Shown piece by piece: positions 1-8,737 of a stretch of DNA of 64,000 bases (its first letter is position 1; the number at the start of each line of letters is the position of its first letter). The notes beneath the pieces were generated by a model. That model was not told the DNA's origin. It ran no database searches and was given only the letters and a program-made list of their open reading frames with translations. The stretch comes from Methanosarcina flavescens. GTDB taxonomy: Archaea > Halobacteriota > Methanosarcinia > Methanosarcinales > Methanosarcinaceae. The DNA lies in the NCBI RefSeq assembly GCF_001304615.2, contig NZ_CP032683.1, forward strand, positions 1-64,000, read 5' to 3'. Both the position numbers and the translations under genes were made by a program.

Positions 1-233
1 GAAAAAAAGATAGCTGAGAAATAGACAGCAAGAGAAGTCCAACCAAAGAAATAAAAAACAAGGTATAGCTGGAAAAAGGTAAAAAACCCCATTCCTGCAG
101 GAAAAAGTATATATACTGAAAGCATGCCTGCAAAGGCAACACCTGCAGTATAAAGGAGATGTGGAATCAGAGATACAAACGCAAAGAGAAAGAACTGCCA
201 GCTTGTTAGAGTTTCTTTTAAGTTATTTCTCAT
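1..233 (-). CDS. Membrane protein, N-terminal part only (runs off the window)
   Basis: An open minus-strand frame begins at the ATG at 233 and stays open to the window edge, giving 77 residues. It starts MRNNLKETLTSW and then has two or three long hydrophobic stretches rich in Phe, Leu, Val and Tyr, so it is an integral membrane protein. An AT-rich spacer separates it from the divergent taw2 gene. There is a GGA just before the start but no strong ribosome binding site. The family cannot be named from this fragment. Confidence 0.6.
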   Translation of the reverse strand, partial: MRNNLKETLTSWQFFLFAFVSLIPHLLYTAGVAFAGMLSVYILFPAGMGFFTFFQLYLVFYFFGWTSLAVYFSAIFF

Positions 234-573
234 TCCTATTTCTCTATTAATTTTTTTGTTTATATCTATCTATCTATCTATTATTTGACTACTTATAAAT
301 TTAATTGCTGCTCATTAAACCTTAGAAGGCAGGAATTCCCTTCCTCGATATGTTCAGGTTCTCCATCAGTTTGAACTGAATGGTCTGATATATTTTTATA
401 TTTTCAATGTCTTACAGGCTGGTTTAGATAGTTTTTCTACAAATCCCTTTTTGAACTATTCATACTTTTTATTCATGTAATTTTTCAGTATGTAAAGTAC
501 GTCTCAAGTCACCTGATGTTGATTAAACAATTGATTTACAAAAAAGTTCAGACAAAAAACATTAATCCTATGC
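234..573. other. Divergent AT-rich spacer with TATC microsatellite
   Basis: This spacer separates two divergently transcribed genes and has no convincing ORF. It contains a short perfect TATC repeat (about 4.5 units, 263-280) and should hold both promoters. No single TATA box stands out clearly. Confidence 0.5.
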
Positions 574-1623
574 ATGTATCCTAAGATCTCAATGTACGGA
601 GTAATCAGGGTTCCCTCGGAAAAAGGGGAAGAGTTCAGGAAAAAAGCAGTTAAGGAAAAAATTCTGGATACTGCAAGAAAGATCCGAAAACTCCAGACCA
701 AAGAAGGAGTTTTTCTTGAGATCCCTGTCACAGAGGCTGCAGGCGAAAGTATTGAAGGTTTTTCGGTTATTGAACAGGAAAATCCAGAATTTCCTGGAAA
801 GCCCTGCTCCCCCAAAGAATACCTCAAAGATTCTCTTTCCGAAGCCGAACTCGCATGCGTCCCGGCAAGCTGGCAGATTCTGGGAGATGTGGTAATAGTC
901 AGCATACCTGAAACTCTGGAAAATAAAAAAGCAAGGATAGCTGAAGCTCTGCTCTCGATGTATCCCAGGTGCAGAACCGTTGTAAGGGACTTTGGAATCG
1001 AAGGACAGTTCCGCAAGCCAAAAAGAGAACTTCTGCTGGGCAGTGGAACCGAAACTATCCATAAAGAGCACGGCTGCTTTTTTAAGCAGGATGTTACAAA
1101 AGTGATGTACTCCAAAGGCAACCTTGAAGAAAGAAAACGGATGAGCAGGTTAGGGGGAGGGGAAGTTGTAGTGGACATGTTTGCAGGGATAGGGTATTTT
1201 TCAATTCCCATGGCTGTGCATTCCAGGCCGAAGAAAATAATCGGGATTGAAATTAATCCCGAGTCTTTTGCCTACCTGAAAGAAAACATCGGGCTGAATA
1301 AGGTAGAGGAGATCTTTGTCCCTATCTGCGGAGATTGCTCAAAGGCTGCCCCGGAAGGAACAGCTGACCGTGTGCTCATGGGATATGTGGGAACAACACA
1401 TCACTACCTTGAACCGGCAATAAAAGCCCTGAAAAAAAGCGGTGGGATTCTTCATTATCACGAGACAGTCCCGGAACACCTTGCCAGAATCCGCCCTCAG
1501 GAAAGGATAAGGAGAGTTGCATACGCACTTGGAAGGAAAGTAGAGATTCTGGAGACACGCAGGATTAAAAAATACTCTCCAGGCATCCTGCATGTCGTTG
1601 TGGATGCCCGGATATTTGAATGA
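574..1623 (+). CDS. taw2: tRNA(Phe) wyosine-pathway aminocarboxypropyltransferase Taw2-like (Trm5/TYW2 family)
   Basis: 349 aa class I SAM-dependent enzyme. The SAM-binding motif I DMFAGIGYFS lies at about residues 201-210 and motif II GIEINPE near 224-230. The C-terminal segment has GTTHHYL and then HYHE, typical of the TYW2/Taw2 branch. Taw2 moves the 3-amino-3-carboxypropyl group of SAM to C7 of 4-demethylwyosine at position 37 of archaeal tRNA(Phe). The N-terminal ~110 residues are the usual Trm5/TYW2 RNA-binding part. The first Met (574) and an internal Met (592) are both possible starts; neither has a strong ribosome binding site. A Trm5-type m1G37 methyltransferase is the main alternative, but HYHE favours Taw2. 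Confidence 0.8.
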   Translation: MYPKISMYGVIRVPSEKGEEFRKKAVKEKILDTARKIRKLQTKEGVFLEIPVTEAAGESIEGFSVIEQENPEFPGKPCSPKEYLKDSLSEAELACVPASWQILGDVVIVSIPETLENKKARIAEALLSMYPRCRTVVRDFGIEGQFRKPKRELLLGSGTETIHKEHGCFFKQDVTKVMYSKGNLEERKRMSRLGGGEVVVDMFAGIGYFSIPMAVHSRPKKIIGIEINPESFAYLKENIGLNKVEEIFVPICGDCSKAAPEGTADRVLMGYVGTTHHYLEPAIKALKKSGGILHYHETVPEHLARIRPQERIRRVAYALGRKVEILETRRIKKYSPGILHVVVDARIFE

Positions 1624-1675
1624 AAGCTTATTCGCCAAATTAGGCGCCATCAGCTCGTAACTGGCTTTTATCCTC

Positions 1676-2170
1676 TTAAGGCGAACCTGTTCCTATATAC
1701 ACATCCATGTCAACAATTTTCTGGTAAATATTGCGCTTGTGGACAATAGGCCACCAGCCATAGAGAAAAATATATACTGGTTCCCACATGGCAACCCAGC
1801 CGATTATGAGGAGACCTTCGGAAAGCAGGGTGTTCAACAGGCTTTCCTCGAAAGTCGAAAACAGCCGGATTGTAAGAAGGCACAAAAACAGGAAAAAAAG
1901 CGCTATTATAAGATTCTTTCTTCCCCGATGAAAAAGCCTCCTCAGGTCGATTTCAGTAAGGAGTTTCTTGTAAGAAAAGTGGTTTCGGATAGCTTCTTTG
2001 AGGTCAGCTTCGATTTCTGCACTTACTTCTTCAGGAGGAAGATATATCATGATCTCAAGGGGTTTATTCAGAGGAAATTCATCTACAGCATTGTAAATGT
2101 ATTCTTCCGCGTCGGGGTCAAGTTCTTTTTCACGGAATGGAGCAGGGTCAAAGGAATCGAATAACTGCAT
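1676..2170 (-). CDS. Uncharacterised membrane protein with two transmembrane segments
   Basis: 164 aa from the ATG at 2170. The acidic N-terminal half has PDAEEYIYNAVDEFPL and a beta-strand-like EIMIYLPPEEV. A basic patch RRLFHRGRKN follows, then two hydrophobic helices (IALFFLFLCLL and LLIIGWVAMWEPVYIFLYGWW), suggesting a cytoplasmic domain on a two-helix membrane anchor. The frame stays open about 40 codons upstream to a TAA near 2305 and reads as plausible protein, with no ATG, GTG or TTG in that stretch. The real start may therefore be non-canonical, or the gene may have lost its 5-prime end. No family recognised. Confidence 0.6.
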   Translation of the reverse strand: MQLFDSFDPAPFREKELDPDAEEYIYNAVDEFPLNKPLEIMIYLPPEEVSAEIEADLKEAIRNHFSYKKLLTEIDLRRLFHRGRKNLIIALFFLFLCLLTIRLFSTFEESLLNTLLSEGLLIIGWVAMWEPVYIFLYGWWPIVHKRNIYQKIVDMDVYIGTGSP

Positions 2171-2437
2171 TAGGCTATTGAGTTCAAGTTCGATAACAGG
2201 TTTTCCAGCATGTTCCCTGTAAAGAGAAGTGGTCCCTTCCTGTGAGAATTTTTTCCTCCGGTCTCTGTTAATGCGTTTCCCCTCGAAATAGATATTAAAC
2301 TTTTATAAATATAAATTCTCAGATTATCCAGAGGGATTACTCCGCTAAAGTAAGGCCAGGAGCTAAAAGTCGATAGCTTGAAGGCTCTGGGAAGCAGGAA
2401 TTCTCAATGCTGAATTCTGAGGAATTCTCAAGAATTT

Positions 2438-2932
2438 TCAATATTGTGCTGCAGCCTGTTTAATTGCACTGCAGAGTTCTTCGGGTTTACTTGAATTGAT
2501 AATCATTCTTTCTCCCGAGATAAGCTTCAGGATTACAACCGGACTAACTTTTTTGGAAGACTTTGAAGCATCAGATTCTTTTCCTGTAAGAGTGTCACAA
2601 GCCTTAATTTTACACTCTTCCAGTATATAGAAGGGGATCTTCTTGAAGGAAAGATTCAGGGGCACCAGGCGAATGTATATTCCATCACTTCTGACCTCGG
2701 TTATGTGCTTTGTATGGTAATATACAAAAGGAAAAAATAACCCGAAGATAACCCAGAGCATAAACAGGTATGTGCCAGGAACATTCTGGATTCCGATAGG
2801 TTTCCCGAAGACAAGGGTATGGATATGGATATACCAGAGAAGGAGTGCAGGATAAAGGACAGTAACCAGGAAAAAGTTATTGCGCAGATCCTGTACCTCC
2901 CGATAAATCAAGTGTGTTTCCTGCTGTTCCAT
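2438..2932 (-). CDS. Uncharacterised membrane protein with PH-like C-terminal domain
   Basis: 164 aa with the start set at the ATG at 2932, which has an AGGAAGA ribosome binding site. The frame continues upstream to 3007 with a weaker start. After MEQQETHLIYREVQ come two transmembrane helices (about residues 20-45 and 55-75). A soluble domain follows with VRSDGIYIRLVPLN and a later ISGERMIINSSKPEEL, the strand pattern of bacterial and archaeal PH-like membrane proteins that read out a bilayer surface. It shares orientation and general architecture with its downstream neighbour. The function is unknown. Confidence 0.6.
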   Translation of the reverse strand: MEQQETHLIYREVQDLRNNFFLVTVLYPALLLWYIHIHTLVFGKPIGIQNVPGTYLFMLWVIFGLFFPFVYYHTKHITEVRSDGIYIRLVPLNLSFKKIPFYILEECKIKACDTLTGKESDASKSSKKVSPVVILKLISGERMIINSSKPEELCSAIKQAAAQY

Positions 2933-3167
2933 GAAAATCTTCCTAACTTTTCCTATAAAAACTGAGTAGATAAACCTTCCGAAAAATATAAAAATTGTAT
3001 ATAACATTTATTTTAAAATTTTGAAAATATTCATATTTTAATAAAAACTACAAGATATATAAGAAATCAGGAATTTGGTGCAAAGAGTAATCAGAAAATC
3101 TATAAAATGTGCTAAAAAATTCAAAAAAAATTAAGGAAAATAATTTAAGGAAATTGTTTTCAATAAC

Positions 3168-3536
3168 TCAGTAACCCAATCTTTCCATTTCCTTAAGTAT
3201 GGCTGAACTGAAATCTGTGAAACTCTGGATTCCGCCTGTCCAGGCTGCGAGCATCATGGCATCGTTTATCTCGGCTTTTGTAGCTCCGAACTTGTGAAGC
3301 CTTTCCAGGATTTTAACCGCACTCTGGACATTATTGTTGGAGCAGGCTATAGCAAAGACAATGAGATGTTTCTGCTTCGTAGAAATTCCGCCTTCCCTTT
3401 CCTCCCAGACTGCTTTATAAAAGCCTGCTATCCCTTCGGCAAAGTCTTCGTTTATCTTTCCTGCATACACAATAGATCTGGGCAAAAACCCTTTGAGTTC
3501 CTTTATTTCTTTAATTGCCTTCTCCATAATTATCAT
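3168..3536 (-). CDS. Carboxymuconolactone decarboxylase / AhpD-like protein, degenerate redox motif
   Basis: 122 aa all-helical protein of the carboxymuconolactone decarboxylase (CMD) fold. The KQKHLIVFAIACSNN segment followed by VKILERLHKFGATKAEINDAMMLAAW matches the family core. AhpD-type members use a CxxC plus a downstream His as a redox centre. Here only one Cys remains at that position (AIACSNNN), so peroxidase-coupled thiol chemistry is unlikely in the usual form. Starts at 3536 and 3527 are both possible. It may be a non-redox CMD protein or a partner-binding oligomer. Confidence 0.7.
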   Translation of the reverse strand: MIIMEKAIKEIKELKGFLPRSIVYAGKINEDFAEGIAGFYKAVWEEREGGISTKQKHLIVFAIACSNNNVQSAVKILERLHKFGATKAEINDAMMLAAWTGGIQSFTDFSSAILKEMERLGY

Positions 3537-3686
3537 ATGTTATAAGTCAGGATCGGATATAATAGTATCTCATAGTCTAATTAGAAAATTGCAGAGCTGG
3601 GGGAATTAAAAATAAAAAACTCAAAAAAAAAGAATCTCTTTTGTCTGGAGGCATCAGAAGTTCCTGAAAATTTGCTTCGGAGAAAT

Positions 3687-4154
3687 TCAGACTTCCAGTA
3701 CCTCAACCGCCAGGTCAGAGTTAATAATATAATCAAAGTTGATAATCTCATCCCATTTCTGCTGCATGAATGCAGACTGGAAACAGACCCCGACGATTTT
3801 ACCTTTTTCCGAGCCCTCAAGAATTTTCCTGGCGACTTCTTTTGCTTTTTCTGGAGTTATTCCGATCTTTGGCATTGCAAGCCCACCGAGAAGGACAACA
3901 ACGTCGGCATGAGGATCCGTGAGCTTCCCAAGCTGCATGCCTTCATAATCCATAAAGATAGATCTGGCTTTCTCAAAGTCCTGGCTGGAAATGAAAGCAA
4001 GCTCCCGATCCCGTACCACGAAACCGAGAAGTTCGGCAAATGGAGTGCAGAACCCTGGAGTTCCCACAAAAGTAATCCTCCCTGCGCCTTCGACAAGGCT
4101 CCTGAAACTGTTAAGGATGCCTCCTACTCCCTGTGAAGTGTTTATTATCGGCAT
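3687..4154 (-). CDS. DUF2124 family protein
   Basis: 155 aa. The sequence has a Rossmann-like alternation: GAGRITFVGTPGFCTPFAELL, DRELAFIS, HADVVVLLGGLAMPKIG, GKIVGVCFQSAF. It matches my recollection of the DUF2124 proteins conserved in methanogens, whose function is not established. The first Gly-rich turn and the GGLAMP segment could form a ligand pocket. It lies just downstream of mch on the same strand but 347 bp away, so a separate transcript is likely. Confidence 0.65.
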   Translation of the reverse strand: MPIINTSQGVGGILNSFRSLVEGAGRITFVGTPGFCTPFAELLGFVVRDRELAFISSQDFEKARSIFMDYEGMQLGKLTDPHADVVVLLGGLAMPKIGITPEKAKEVARKILEGSEKGKIVGVCFQSAFMQQKWDEIINFDYIINSDLAVEVLEV

Positions 4155-4501
4155 GAAATTCTCTCCTCAAGTTTTAAATAAAATCTATTTTTAGCATTTT
4201 TAAATCATTGTGTATTTATTGTAAGATTGGAGACACTCACTTAAATAAATGATGTTTACACCGTTTTTAAGAAGGAACCGGGTGTAAGGAAAGTACTTGA
4301 TAGGAAAGGGAATAGAAAAAACGAAAAGCAAAATGAGCTGGCAGATTAACATGAAAGAATTAAAAGATAACTAAAAAATAAAACTAAAAAAGATAATGAA
4401 AAGGGACTACCAGAAAAGAGAATTAAAAAGAACTAAAAGAGAGAAAAACGAGAATAAAAACAGGAAAATTAAAAATAAATGGATTGAAGGGCGGTTGCCC
4501 T
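4155..4501. other. Purine-rich spacer downstream of mch
   Basis: No gene is supported here. The stretch 4340-4480 is unusually A/G-rich on the plus strand (T/C-rich on the mch transcript strand), as expected for an archaeal U-rich termination region behind mch. A plus-strand ORF starting at 4396 is mostly Lys/Arg and runs into mch antisense, so it was rejected. Confidence 0.45.
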
Positions 4502-5467
4502 TTAAACCTGCCTTATTCCAAAGGACTGAAGCAGGATTTCCGGATAGAGTCCACCGCTGGAAATTGTTTTCGTGCTCTTAAGGTCGTTCACTGTAAGCCT
4601 TGCAGGGGCGAACATTCCTGCGTCAACTTTAAAGAAATCAAAGTTTGCTTCTTTGAAGGTCTGGTAGAAGGGCTTTCCGAAGTCTCTGGAGGTTTTGGAA
4701 GGCACCTTCTTTACGAATTCCTCAAGGTCAGCCAGTTCCCCATCAAAATGGACTGTGTAATTTGTTTCGCCACAGTAGATCACACAATCATTGGTCGACC
4801 CCATGCACTGCACATCGTTTCCGACAATCGGGGCAACCGGTGCGACTCCGTATCCGCTTTTAATGCAGTTGATATCAAAACCAATGGATTCAAACTTGTG
4901 GATTCCGGTTTCTACAACGCGTGCTGAAATCTGGACAGAACCGGCAATAGAGGCTGTAGGAGCAACGGCAATCATTATATTTTCGGGATCCACGCTGCAG
5001 TGTTTTGCAATATATTCCACAACCTTTTCATCAGGAAGCTTATCGGATTCCATAACCAGGACAGCAGCTTCGTAGTCATCCTCATACCCGATTTCCTCGT
5101 AGAGCTCCTTCGGTTTTAAGCCAAGAGCACGTGCAGGACCTGAACCCATTCCAAAATAATTGCCCACGGAAATTCTCCAGCCTGCATACTGGGAAGCCAT
5201 ACAGGCAATTACAGGATTGTCGGTTGCTACCTGGATGGCAGGCCATTTGAGACCTTTCAGGTCAAAAGTGGTATATTTGAGATCAGCAAGATCAGCCAGG
5301 CAGAGTCTTGCCAGGTACATTCCAGCTTCGTATCCACCCTCGGCTTTAACTCCACAATCGATAACCGTAGCCCCGTTTTCGAGCTTGATCACTTCAGTTT
5401 TCAGGTCTTCGCCCCAGTCGAGCATCTCTTCTATGACGTATGATCCCATTTCATTGACGCTTATCAA
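4502..5467 (-). CDS. mch: Methenyltetrahydromethanopterin cyclohydrolase
   Basis: 321 aa, the full length for Mch. The enzyme interconverts N5-formyl- and N5,N10-methenyl-tetrahydromethanopterin in the cytoplasm, the third C1-carrier step between CO2 and methane. It is recognised by [16 protein letters not shown] at the N-terminus, then [41 protein letters not shown], and [16 protein letters not shown] near residue 220. The start is a TTG at 5467 preceded by an AGGTGAT ribosome binding site. A TATA-like box lies at 5577-5584 and the upstream region is rich in dyads, so regulation probably acts there. Monocistronic by spacing. Confidence 0.95.
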   Translation of the reverse strand: MISVNEMGSYVIEEMLDWGEDLKTEVIKLENGATVIDCGVKAEGGYEAGMYLARLCLADLADLKYTTFDLKGLKWPAIQVATDNPVIACMASQYAGWRISVGNYFGMGSGPARALGLKPKELYEEIGYEDDYEAAVLVMESDKLPDEKVVEYIAKHCSVDPENIMIAVAPTASIAGSVQISARVVETGIHKFESIGFDINCIKSGYGVAPVAPIVGNDVQCMGSTNDCVIYCGETNYTVHFDGELADLEEFVKKVPSKTSRDFGKPFYQTFKEANFDFFKVDAGMFAPARLTVNDLKSTKTISSGGLYPEILLQSFGIRQV

Positions 5468-5883
5468 TATATCACCTTTACTACTGGCTCCGGATAAACA
5501 GTATTATCCTCACCCTGGAGTTAATTCTCACCTGCTTTTAACAAGCAGGAAGACTGTTTACCGGTCAGAGAATTGCTTATAAAGAACATCGCTTGTGAAG
5601 GATAATACCAATCAGGTGTTTTATCGTTCCTTTGATTGGTATTAATCGGCTCTGTTTACCAGAATGAAATTTCAATCCACCTATCAGAGTTAACAGACAA
5701 GGTTATTTATCCAATAAAAGGATATCCAGTAAATTGGATATATTATCGGATAATATAGTGCCATGTACAAGTTGGTTCTTTCCTCAAATTTCTCTTGCCT
5801 GTGGTTGTTATCCGTATAAGAAGAATCCAATATATAGATACTGTTTTATTATTTTAATTAGAGTATTTTATTATTTCAACATA
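5468..5883 (-). promoter_or_regulatory. mch upstream region with TATA-like box and inverted repeats
   Basis: On the minus strand a TTTATAAG box (5577-5584) would give a ~90-nt leader for mch. Further upstream there is a perfect 12-bp inverted repeat with an 18-nt spacer (5603-5614 and 5633-5644). There is also a TATTATC/GATAATA 7-bp dyad with a 1-nt centre (5741-5755), and an ATATCC/GGATAT pair near 5722-5741. The 12-bp hairpin could instead end the U32 transcript, whose stop is at 5884. Confidence 0.5.
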
Positions 5884-7128
5884 TTATGAAAATCCGGTCA
5901 TTCTTCCGAACTGGCCCGTCAACAGCAAGGCCAATGATATCTCCTTTTTCAACTCTTCAAGAGCCTCGCCTTTTTTCATCAAGGAACGGATTCTCTGCCT
6001 TAAATATGTGGTGTTTCCTTCAATTACTATCTCATCTCCAACCGCAAGCCCTGCCTCAAGGAGTCTGACGGCAGCAGCCTTCTGTTTTGGGTAATAGTTA
6101 TCAATTACTGCAACAGCCCTGCGCTGCTTTTTCGAGGCATTCATATCTTTCTCAGGAGAAAAGCCCTCAAGACCTGGAGCCCCAAAATAGAAACCAGTGG
6201 AAAAGCCCCTGTTATAGACCGAAGCAAGTTCTTTTTTCCAGATTTCTATTTTCTCGGGAGTATAGTTTCCTTCTCTACAGGCATTGATTGCCTCCCTGTA
6301 GCAGCGGGAAACTGTCTCAAGGTAGCTCGGATCCCGCAACCGCCCTTCCACCTTGAAGGCAGTTATGCCAGCTTCAAGAAGTTCGGGTATATGCCCTATC
6401 ATACAAAGGTCTTTTGCACTGAGAAGGTACTTCCCAAAACTTGCTGTAACAAGCCCATTTTCCCCATGAAGTTCCCACTCCCAGCGGCAGGGCTGTGTGC
6501 ATTTCCCGCAGTTTCCAGATTTCCCGAGAGCATAAGCGGAGAGGTGGCATCGGCCTGAGATTGCCATGCACATTGCGCCGTGGACAAAAGTTTCAATTTC
6601 CACATCAGTCCACTGGCTTATATTCCTTATCTCTTCAAGGGAAAGCTCCCTCGAAAGTACAACCCATTCTGCTCCGAGGCTGCGGTAAAAATTTGCAGTT
6701 TCATGGTTGGAAATGTTTGCCTGCGTGGAGATATGGATTTGAAGCCCAGCTTTCCGCGCCCTGAGAATTACAGCCGGATCCCAGGCAATAATTGCGTCAA
6801 CTCCTGCATTTGAAGCTGCAGTTATCACATTCGATGCATCCGCGAGCCTTCCCTCATTTACTGTCGAGTTTACAGCCAGATAAGCCTTGAGCCCCCTGGT
6901 TTTTACCTCAAAAACAAAATCATCAAGAGTCTCCAGAGTAATTTCCTTTGCTTTAGCCCTGAGACTGAGCTTATCGGTTGAAAAGTAAACTGCATCGGCA
7001 TATCGTGAACAGGCTTCAAGCCCTGATAGGTTCCTGACTCCCACAACGAGTTCAGGCATTGAACTTTTAAGCATGAAGACAGAAAATAACCAGCTCTCAT
7101 TAAAAAATATCTCATCACTTCTATGCAT
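5884..7128 (-). CDS. Peptidase U32 family protein
   Basis: 414 aa from the first ATG. The usual family start (PELLAPAG-like) corresponds to MPELVVGVRNLSGLEA, so translation may begin at 7074 or 7059 instead. The TIM-barrel N-terminal part has ADAVYF and DAIIAWDP strands. The U32 signature follows as VHGAMCMAISGRCHLS, then GNCGKCTQPCRW. These give four cysteines, which in U32 relatives such as UbiU/UbiV and RlhA hold an Fe-S cluster or serve in RNA/cofactor hydroxylation. The LLSAKDLCMIGHIPEL and FKVEGRLRDPSYL segments are also typical. The substrate in methanogens is unknown; a true protease role is doubtful. Confidence 0.85.
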   Translation of the reverse strand: MHRSDEIFFNESWLFSVFMLKSSMPELVVGVRNLSGLEACSRYADAVYFSTDKLSLRAKAKEITLETLDDFVFEVKTRGLKAYLAVNSTVNEGRLADASNVITAASNAGVDAIIAWDPAVILRARKAGLQIHISTQANISNHETANFYRSLGAEWVVLSRELSLEEIRNISQWTDVEIETFVHGAMCMAISGRCHLSAYALGKSGNCGKCTQPCRWEWELHGENGLVTASFGKYLLSAKDLCMIGHIPELLEAGITAFKVEGRLRDPSYLETVSRCYREAINACREGNYTPEKIEIWKKELASVYNRGFSTGFYFGAPGLEGFSPEKDMNASKKQRRAVAVIDNYYPKQKAAAVRLLEAGLAVGDEIVIEGNTTYLRQRIRSLMKKGEALEELKKEISLALLLTGQFGRMTGFS

Positions 7129-7198
7129 TATAAAAAATAATACTGAGAAATGTCAACTTTTGGCTATTAGTATGAAGGGATATGGGTTAACGGAAAAC

Positions 7199-7208
7199 TT
7201 TATATAAG
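7199..7208 (+). promoter_or_regulatory. Probable archaeal TATA box
   Basis: CTTTATATAAG lies in an otherwise less AT-extreme stretch, with a purine-rich element (GGAAAA) just upstream as a possible BRE. It would place transcription start near 7230, ahead of the tiny ORF at 7322. The box is nearly palindromic, so it could also serve the minus-strand U32 gene starting at 7128. Confidence 0.4.
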
Positions 7209-7321
7209 TAAAGAGCTATCTCCAAAATGGGGACTAAGGTAAATTCAAAGAATTAGCTTTTGTTAATAAACAAAAGAAAGAATAAATTACTGTTATCATA
7301 ATCGAAGACGGGGGGATAAAA

Positions 7322-7390
7322 ATGGAATACGAGCTCGAAGAAGTTGAGAGAGATTACATAGAATTCAGGAAAGAAATGGGAGAAGAATAA
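7322..7390 (+). CDS. Possible 22-residue acidic peptide ORF
   Basis: This ATG ORF follows a GGGGG ribosome binding site (gggggataaaaATG) and a TATA box ~110 bp upstream. It encodes MEYELEEVERDYIEFRKEMG plus EE, an amphipathic, strongly charged helix. After the TAA the same frame stays open for about 50 codons with basic, protein-like sequence (TLGRRRAVENLVRSGKIKES). It may therefore be a longer gene cut by a nonsense mutation. The good translation signals are the main support; function unknown. Confidence 0.35.
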   Translation: MEYELEEVERDYIEFRKEMGEE

Positions 7391-8196
7391 ACCCTGGGGA
7401 GAAGAAGGGCTGTAGAAAATCTGGTGAGAAGCGGCAAAATTAAAGAAAGTAAATACAATTTTTCAAAAATAAGATTAAGGCAATATCAACACCAGAATAA
7501 CATTTTTTATTTTTTGATTACAGCTAGTTTAAGATTTTAAGAAATTCAGGTTTCACCATGCCACTTTGTAAATACGTTTAAGTATATCCTGCTACAACCT
7601 TCAACCTTTTTCAAGCAGAAGACTGCAGAAAAAGACTTTTTTAGTGCTGCAGTTTCGCTCTAATGTGCAGCCTAATCCCGGAAAATGTTTTTATTCCACT
7701 GTTCAGCCTGGGAGAAACGACTTCAACATCGTCTTTAATAGGGCTCAATGGACAAATTTTTCATAACCAGTTCCCGTTAATTGCTGGCTATTGACACCGT
7801 TTCATAATATCGATGATGGTAATTGCACGTATCCGTTATGCTAGAATCAATAATTCTGCTTACCTGACAGCGCCTCTCTTTTCTTGGGAGAAGCTTTTTC
7901 ATCTGACATTTAAGCTGATAACTGCATTCCTTTTCTTCTAACCTGTGATACAGCACTCCTGATCCTTCCCTATTTTAGATTCACATTTTCAGTCATGTAA
8001 TTGTCCGATTCAGACGAATATATTTCAAAATATATTTGTTATGTTTAATGGAGTTGATAAGAAAAAGGTTCTATGTCAAAAAATAGATAATGAAGAAAAA
8101 TCAATTATGTTTAGGGAAAAACTTATGGGTGTTTTTTACACCTGAACCAATGTTTGAGAATTAATTGCTCAAAAAGGGAAATAAGGGGGAAAAGAT
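7391..8196. other. Spacer without recognisable gene
   Basis: About 800 bp of AT-rich sequence. Apart from the short open continuation behind 7390, I see no ORF, tRNA or repeat that can be supported on either strand. Confidence 0.4.
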
Positions 8197-8361
8197 TTGG
8201 AGAGAAGATCTCAGATATTACTGATTATTGGAGCTTTACTGCTGGTAATGGGTGTGCTCCTTAACTTTACAAGAGATCCACTTTTATTGGGCACAGGAAC
8301 TGTAACTGCACTATTTATGTTTTTGCTTTTCAGGATAGATCCTCTAAGTCCAAACGACTAA
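8197..8361 (+). CDS. Small hydrophobic membrane protein (54 aa)
   Basis: A TTG start at 8197 is preceded by a strong AAGGGGGAAAAGAT ribosome binding site. The product is MERRSQILLIIGALLLVMG, then VLLNFTRDPLLLGTGTV, TALFMFLLFRIDPLSPND. It has a positive N-terminus and two transmembrane helices joined by a short loop, so probably a hairpin in the membrane. Good Shine-Dalgarno spacing and clean membrane-protein composition argue for a real gene even though it is short. No family recognised. Confidence 0.6.
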   Translation: MERRSQILLIIGALLLVMGVLLNFTRDPLLLGTGTVTALFMFLLFRIDPLSPND

Positions 8362-8442
8362 CAAATATAAAAGAAAAGGGAAGAAGAAAAAGGACATCTT
8401 TTCTTCTTTCAGAACTTACTCTTTTACTCTTAATGATTTACC

Positions 8443-8597
8443 TCAAACTCATTTAGTCTGTTTTCTTAATCCTTACTACATTTAGTCTGTTTTCTCAAAC
8501 TCGTTTAATCTATTTTCTTAATCTTACTACATTTAGTCTGTTGTCTCAAATTCGTTTGGTCTGTTTTCTTAACCCTTACCACATTAGCCTGCTTTTC
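8443..8597. repeat. 52-bp imperfect tandem repeat, three units
   Basis: Three consecutive units (about 8443-8494, 8495-8545, 8546-8597) share TCAAACTC, TTTAGTCTGTTTTCTTAA and CTTACTACATTTAGTCTG. Each unit contains two ~26-bp half repeats around TTTAGTCTGTTTTCT. The array is pyrimidine-rich on the plus strand. It lies about 140 bp upstream of the first DUF3160 lipoprotein gene, where it could act in termination of the small gene before it or in regulation. Confidence 0.7.
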
Positions 8598-8737
8598 TTA
8601 ACTCTTACTACAAATTGATTAAAGAATTCTGAATAAGTTAAAATATGTTGTCGAATAACTGTCTAATAAAATTTATTTTCTAAATAACCTGATGCCATAT
8701 ACAGGGCTTCAGATGCAAAAGCGACCGGGATGAGACA

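Noticed and set aside
504-1211. 235-codon minus-strand ORF overlapping taw2
   Set aside because: Antisense to the clear Taw2 SAM-binding core. Low-complexity Ser/Leu/Phe composition with no recognisable domain.
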